DNA of 64,000 bases, from the NCBI GenBank assembly GCA_033762075.1, contig JANRLY010000017.1:1-64000 (forward strand), in the 5' to 3' direction. The notes under the pieces were generated by a model that was not told where the DNA came from, searched no databases, and was given only the letters and a program-made list of their open reading frames with translations. How positions within the stretch are numbered: position 1 is the stretch's first letter; every line of letters begins with the position of its first letter. Made by a program: the position numbers and the translations under genes. Below are positions 60,168-64,000 of the stretch, in pieces. The stretch is from VFKI01 sp033762075. GTDB taxonomy: Bacteria; Pseudomonadota; Gammaproteobacteria; DSM-16500.

Positions 60168-61232
60168 TCAAGATGTATGAAACCCCACACTCATTTCATG
60201 CACAGCATCCACTAAAACCGCAACATGTTCGGGCGGCACATCGGGTGTAATACCATGGCCTAAATTAAAAATATGCCCAGAACCCGTCCCATATTCCGTT
60301 AAGATCTTCTTCACCGATGCGCGAATCTGATCAGGTGTAGTTTTTAAAATAGCAGGATCTAAATTTCCTTGTAAAGCAACACGATTTTTTGCGCGTTGAC
60401 GGGCAACATCCAATGAAATTTGCCAATCTAAACCAATCGCATCACAGCCCGTTGAAATCATTTGTTCAATCCACTCACTGCCATTTTTCGTAAATAAAAT
60501 ACAAGGTGCATTTTGACGATGTAATCCCGCGATAATTTGTTGAATATAACGCAAAGAAAATATTTCGTAATCTGCGGTATTTAACATGCCACCCCACGTA
60601 TCAAAAATCATCACAACAGAAACACCCGCTGCAATTTGGGCGTTCAAGTGTTCTGTGACTGAACGCGCCAACACATCGAGTAAAGCATGCAATGTTTTTG
60701 GGGATTCACGCATCATCGCACGAATCACAGGAAAATCTTTATTGGCTTGCCCTTCGGTCATATACGTAGCAAGTGTCCAGGGACTGCCGCAAAAACCAAT
60801 CAATGGCAGACGATTCGCCAGAGTTTTTTGTGTAAGACGCACGGCATCACAGACATAACGCAAATCTTTTTCTGGATCAGGGACGCCTAAATTCGCCACA
60901 TCACGCGCAGAAAGAATAGGACGCTCAAATTTCGGGCCCTCACCTTCAACAAAATACAATCCTAAACCCATTGCGTCAGGAATCGTCAAAATATCAGAGA
61001 ATAAGATAGCTGCATCTAAGTTGAAACGCTCGATCGGTTGTAACGTGACTTCGCAAGCCAATTGAGGTGTTTTACATAAAGTCATAAAACTACCCGCACG
61101 GGCACGTATCGCGCGATACTCAGGCAAATAGCGACCTGCTTGACGCATTATCCAAATGGGGGTCATATCTACCGGCTCGCGCCGTAAAGCGCGCAATAAA
61201 CGATCATTTTTCAAGGGTGAAACCGAATACAT
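60168..61232 (-). CDS. hemE: HemE, uroporphyrinogen decarboxylase
   Basis: The 354-residue protein has PIWIMRQAGRYLPEYR near residues 25-40 and FSDILTIPDAMGL, the HemE signatures. It converts uroporphyrinogen III to coproporphyrinogen III in haem synthesis. ATG 61232 gives exactly the Escherichia coli length; a longer upstream frame is not used. It precedes the reductase gene by 12 bases and is probably co-transcribed. Confidence 0.96.
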   Translation of the reverse strand: MYSVSPLKNDRLLRALRREPVDMTPIWIMRQAGRYLPEYRAIRARAGSFMTLCKTPQLACEVTLQPIERFNLDAAILFSDILTIPDAMGLGLYFVEGEGPKFERPILSARDVANLGVPDPEKDLRYVCDAVRLTQKTLANRLPLIGFCGSPWTLATYMTEGQANKDFPVIRAMMRESPKTLHALLDVLARSVTEHLNAQIAAGVSVVMIFDTWGGMLNTADYEIFSLRYIQQIIAGLHRQNAPCILFTKNGSEWIEQMISTGCDAIGLDWQISLDVARQRAKNRVALQGNLDPAILKTTPDQIRASVKKILTEYGTGSGHIFNLGHGITPDVPPEHVAVLVDAVHEMSVGFHTS

Positions 61233-61350
61233 AACGTTACTCTGCCAGAAAAGCCTGTTATCTTTGCACAAAAGCTCATTCAAGGCTATCATTAGGCACT
61301 GTAAAAATGTATCAACCATCCAACCAACTGACTCAGAAGGATTTCGAAAG

Positions 61351-61758
61351 ATGCGTAACTATTTAATCGCAACAATGATTGCAAGCCTTACCCTGGTAGG
61401 TTGCCAACAAGGCTCCAGTGATAAAGACACAACCCCAAGCAGCGACACCATGGCAGCACAAACAACGACGACCACGACAACACCTACAGAAACGACAACC
61501 ACCACGACGACCGCCCCAACAACCAATCCTGAGCCTACTGCATCTGCTGATGCCCCAACATCTGGTACAGCAGCCCCAGCTACGTCAGGCTCAGCAGCTC
61601 CAGCTATGTCTGGTTCAGCAGCCCCTGCTATGTCTGGCTCAGCAGCTCCAGCTATGTCAGGTTCAGCAGCTCCAGCTGTGTCTGGTTCAGCAGCTCCAGC
61701 TATGTCTGGTTCAGCAGCTCCAGTTTCAGGTGCAGCAGCTCCTGCAACCGGTCAATAA
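61351..61758 (+). CDS. Small lipoprotein with SGSAAPAM repeats
   Basis: The 135-residue protein has a lipoprotein signal, MRNYLIATMIASLTLVGC, with the lipobox Cys18, then a Thr-rich stretch, then about six tandem 8-residue units near SGSAAPAM (24 bases each). The DNA repeat is nearly perfect, so copy number can change by slippage. Low-complexity lipoproteins of this sort are surface or periplasmic; function is unknown. Confidence 0.75.
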   Translation: MRNYLIATMIASLTLVGCQQGSSDKDTTPSSDTMAAQTTTTTTTPTETTTTTTTAPTTNPEPTASADAPTSGTAAPATSGSAAPAMSGSAAPAMSGSAAPAMSGSAAPAVSGSAAPAMSGSAAPVSGAAAPATGQ

Positions 61759-61772
61759 TTGGGTTTTTGATC

Positions 61773-61814
61773 TTAACCCCTCTTCTCTTCAGACTGAGGA
61801 GAAGAGGGTTTCCT
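61773..61814 (+). terminator. Rho-independent-like terminator after the lipoprotein
   Basis: AACCCCTCTTCTC and GAGAAGAGGGTTT are near-perfect arms around an 11-base loop, ending in TTT. It separates the lipoprotein from the oxidoreductase gene. Confidence 0.65.
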
Positions 61815-61830
61815 TCAAGCAGCTTTTATC

Positions 61831-62985
61831 ATGAATCATCCGATTATTATCATTGGCGCTGGACTGAGTAGTTACCAGCTCGCGCGTGAATTTCGCAAAC
61901 TTGATCAAACGACACCTCTGCAAATTATTACAGCGGATGACGGTCATTTTTATTCTAAGCCGCAGCTTTCCAATGCATTTGCCACAAAGCGGTCAGCGGA
62001 AACTTTAGTCAATGCAAATGCAGCAACGATGGCAAAACAATTAAACGCCACCATCACAACACAATCAAAAGTCACACGCATTGATCCAACGGAGAAAAAA
62101 ATTTTTTGTGGCGAACATATTTATCCTTATTCAAAACTAGTACTGGCTTGCGGTGCAGAAGTCATTAAGCCACCCTTAGTGGGTTCTGGTGTTGAAGCAA
62201 TTCTATCTGTCAATCATATTCATGATTATGCGCATTTTCGGGAATCCATTCTTGAAAAAAGGCACATTGTTATTTTCGGTGCTGGATTAATTGGATGTGA
62301 ATTTGCAAATGATCTTATCGATGCAGGATTTGAAGTGCACGTGATTGCTCCTGCGAATGCACCGATAGATTTATTGATCCCAGAACAAATCGGTCATCTT
62401 TTACAAAAAGCCTTAGAACAAAAAGGTGTTCATTTTCATTTTGGGTGTCTTGCACATCGAGTTGAAAAAAATAAAGCACAACTTTCTATTGAATTATCGA
62501 ACGGTGAAACGTTAACTGCAGATTGTATTTTATCAGCAATTGGATTAACGCCTTCACTTACATTAGCTAAAACAGCGCATATACATACCAATCGCGGCAT
62601 TGTTGTAAATCATTTTCTAGAAACAAATTATGCTGATATTTATGCATTAGGCGATTGCGCAGAAGTAGAGGGCCAAGTGTTACCTTTTATCATACCTCTC
62701 CTCATGTGTGGGCGCGCACTTGCACACACATTGGCGGGCACACGCACTGCAGTACATTATCCAGCAGCAATGCCGATTACAGTCAAAACACCAGCTTATC
62801 CCATTGTGATATGTCTACCACCCAAAAATATCAATGGCGAATGGCAGACAGAAATAAAAGAAAACAATGCACGTGCATTGTTTTATGATGCAGAAAAAAA
62901 TTTACGCGGATTTATTCTCACGAAAGAATATGTCACTGAGCGGGCGCACCACTTACAACAGATCCCTGTTGAACAACACCCATGA
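61831..62985 (+). CDS. FAD-dependent NAD(P)H oxidoreductase (rubredoxin-reductase-like)
   Basis: The 384-residue protein has two dinucleotide folds: IIIIGAGLSSYQLAREFR at the N-terminus (FAD) and HIVIFGAGLIGCEFANDL near residue 146 (NADH), plus the FAD-binding DIYALGDCAEVEGQ near 270. This is the pattern of rubredoxin reductases and related single-FAD enzymes. No rubredoxin gene is seen nearby. The electron acceptor is unknown. Its 3' end overlaps the convergent cvpA gene by about 53 bases. Confidence 0.88.
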   Translation: MNHPIIIIGAGLSSYQLAREFRKLDQTTPLQIITADDGHFYSKPQLSNAFATKRSAETLVNANAATMAKQLNATITTQSKVTRIDPTEKKIFCGEHIYPYSKLVLACGAEVIKPPLVGSGVEAILSVNHIHDYAHFRESILEKRHIVIFGAGLIGCEFANDLIDAGFEVHVIAPANAPIDLLIPEQIGHLLQKALEQKGVHFHFGCLAHRVEKNKAQLSIELSNGETLTADCILSAIGLTPSLTLAKTAHIHTNRGIVVNHFLETNYADIYALGDCAEVEGQVLPFIIPLLMCGRALAHTLAGTRTAVHYPAAMPITVKTPAYPIVICLPPKNINGEWQTEIKENNARALFYDAEKNLRGFILTKEYVTERAHHLQQIPVEQHP

Positions 62986-63613
62986 CATTTTTCTCATTGA
63001 AAAGATTTTTTTGTTCGAAAATTTGATGATAATGTTCGACATCTTGACCGCCAATTAAGCTATCCATCTTAAGTGCTGCATTTGTAAATAGACCTACAAA
63101 ATAAGAACCCGAAATAAATTGACTGCGAATGGATCCATTATCTGTCTTAAAAATATGTAGCACTAAAAGCATAATGAGCAACACACTTAAGACATAGCCT
63201 CGCGTTGCACCTAACGCTGCACCCACTTTGCGATTCCAAACAGCGTAAGGAAAGGTAAACACTTCAGCAAAACTGGAAATGAGAACAGCTTCAGTCACCG
63301 AAAATACACCAACAAAACATACTAACACACTCAGAGTATAAGAAATTTCATGTAGAAAATTTTCGGTGAGTGGATCAGCGCCGATGGCAGCCATGAAATT
63401 TTGTATGTAACTACTGCTTAACACATCTTGCGTCAAAGGGGAGCGATCAAAGAAAGCAGCTAGAGGAACCGTAAAGCGAATAGTAAAAATCAATGCTGCG
63501 CTTAAGCACATCATGGAGATAATTTCTTTAGTGGCACCACGGGACATCCCAAGAACAGTATTCAAGAAAAAGATCAAAAATATAAAAAAATCCAAACCGT
63601 TCCAGTTACTCAT
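62933..63613 (-). CDS. cvpA: CvpA family membrane protein
   Basis: The 226-residue protein has four membrane segments with the CvpA start NGLDFFIFLIFFLNTVLGMSRGATKEI. CvpA was named for colicin V production and is linked to envelope integrity in enterobacteria. GGGG lies upstream of the ATG. Its 3' end overlaps the oxidoreductase gene on the other strand by about 53 bases. Confidence 0.87.
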   Translation of the reverse strand: MSNWNGLDFFIFLIFFLNTVLGMSRGATKEIISMMCLSAALIFTIRFTVPLAAFFDRSPLTQDVLSSSYIQNFMAAIGADPLTENFLHEISYTLSVLVCFVGVFSVTEAVLISSFAEVFTFPYAVWNRKVGAALGATRGYVLSVLLIMLLVLHIFKTDNGSIRSQFISGSYFVGLFTNAALKMDSLIGGQDVEHYHQIFEQKNLFNEKNVMGVVQQGSVVSGAPAQ

Positions 63614-63813
63614 CGTGCTTACCCCTATAAATGATCCACTATTCTAAATCACCTATTAAAAAATAACAAAACCCAAAATTAATTAACAAATATCATAATG
63701 TTAAGAAGACTTTTGCCTTCCGCCATCCGTCATGAAAAAAACGAAGCGCGTATAATGTGACATGAAGTGCTTATCTGATCTTACTCTAAAACGGATTTAA
63801 GGAGGATAGTCAC
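63614..63813. other. Divergent promoter region at the right end
   Basis: This 200-base AT-rich region separates cvpA (leftward) from the exported protein gene (rightward). A strong GGAGG site lies 8 bases before the ATG at 63814. No repeat is evident. Confidence 0.4.
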
Positions 63814-64000
63814 ATGATGCGGAAAAATCTTTTACGTGTTTCATTAGTGTTATTTTCGTGCTGCTTAACATCCCCACTTTTTGCGGCTACATCAGGTGTG
63901 TGCAACTACGATGTGACCCAGGATAAATTTACTGTCGTTCAAGAATATAAAGCCACTGCCATAAAAGGCTGGTATAGCGATACTTTTTCAACACCTGTTA
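63814..64000 (+). CDS. Exported protein of unknown function, 5' part
   Basis: The first 62 codons are visible. A signal peptide (KNLLRVSLVLFSCCLTSPLFAA) is followed by TSGVCNYDVTQDKFTVVQEYKATAIKGWYSDTFSTPV. The frame is open to the window end. The Ala-x-Ala cleavage site is clear and a Tat motif is absent, so it is a Sec substrate. No family can be named from this fragment. A second ATG directly after the first is also possible. Confidence 0.7.
   Translation, partial: MMRKNLLRVSLVLFSCCLTSPLFAATSGVCNYDVTQDKFTVVQEYKATAIKGWYSDTFSTPV

Noticed and set aside
61550..61758. SGSAAPAM repeats as a CRISPR or regulatory array
   Set aside because: They are in frame within a lipoprotein gene and code a protein repeat.

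Overview
This 64-kb window looks like chromosomal DNA of an intracellular or host-associated gammaproteobacterium of the order Legionellales. The main evidence is a long block of Dot/Icm (type IVB) secretion genes with host-adapted accessory genes and candidate effectors around it. The DNA is moderately AT-rich. The genus cannot be set from sequence reading alone. The first ~88 bases look like the edge of an insertion sequence that continues outside the window.

Layout. (1) 276-3258 (+): icmH/dotU and icmF. (2) 3223-8022: a 4.8-kb insertion bounded by a 34-bp direct repeat of the overlapping icmF/dotO 3' ends. It carries a GNAT acetyltransferase and a three-gene operon (zeta-like P-loop kinase, HAD phosphatase, unknown 510-residue protein), plus a nested MITE. 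(3) 8024-24830 (-): one long dot/icm transcription unit headed by dksA, read as dksA-dotM-dotL-dotK-dotJ-dotI(x3)-dotH-dotG-dotF-dotE-dotP-dotN-dotO, with at least four different palindromic repeats between its genes. (4) 24997-29374: kdsB, an M48 metalloprotease, a 500-residue protein ending in a CaaX box (CLLQ), and a transglutaminase-fold protein. (5) 29508-41821 (-): a ten-gene, tightly coupled cluster that looks like a small-molecule assembly and export operon (PLP decarboxylase, acyl carrier protein, two thiolase-fold proteins, acyl-CoA dehydrogenase, AMP-forming ligase, MATE transporter, RND pump with adaptor). (6) 41989-43945: a Fic protein with an AT-rich operator array, and a small protein ending in a CaaX box (CTIL). 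(7) 44206-63613: mostly housekeeping genes (pirin, mutM, cobalamin adenosyltransferase, murI, rlmJ, bcp, proS, class I aldolase, B12-dependent ribonucleotide reductase, hemE, cvpA). Mixed in are a toxin-antitoxin pair, a DUF4143-type ATPase, a REP-associated transposase with its REPIN, a second MITE and a VIT1-type metal transporter. The window ends inside an exported protein gene.

How it fits together. The dot/icm genes encode the inner-membrane, core and coupling parts of a secretion machine that delivers proteins into host cells. The two CaaX-ending proteins, the Fic protein, the zeta-like kinase and several unknown proteins are plausible effectors, but translocation is inference. The AdoCbl-dependent reductase and the PduO-type adenosyltransferase form a functional pair; no B12 biosynthesis genes are visible here. 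The 29.5-41.8 kb cluster is the best candidate for an undescribed system: it has loading, oxidation, decarboxylation, condensation or transfer, and export functions but no modular PKS or NRPS.

Repeats are unusually abundant. There are two copies of an IS903-ended MITE with 9-bp target duplications, two copies of a palindromic repeat (one merging in frame with the dotH 5' end), a 31-bp-arm palindrome between dotN and dotO, and a REPIN next to its RAYT.
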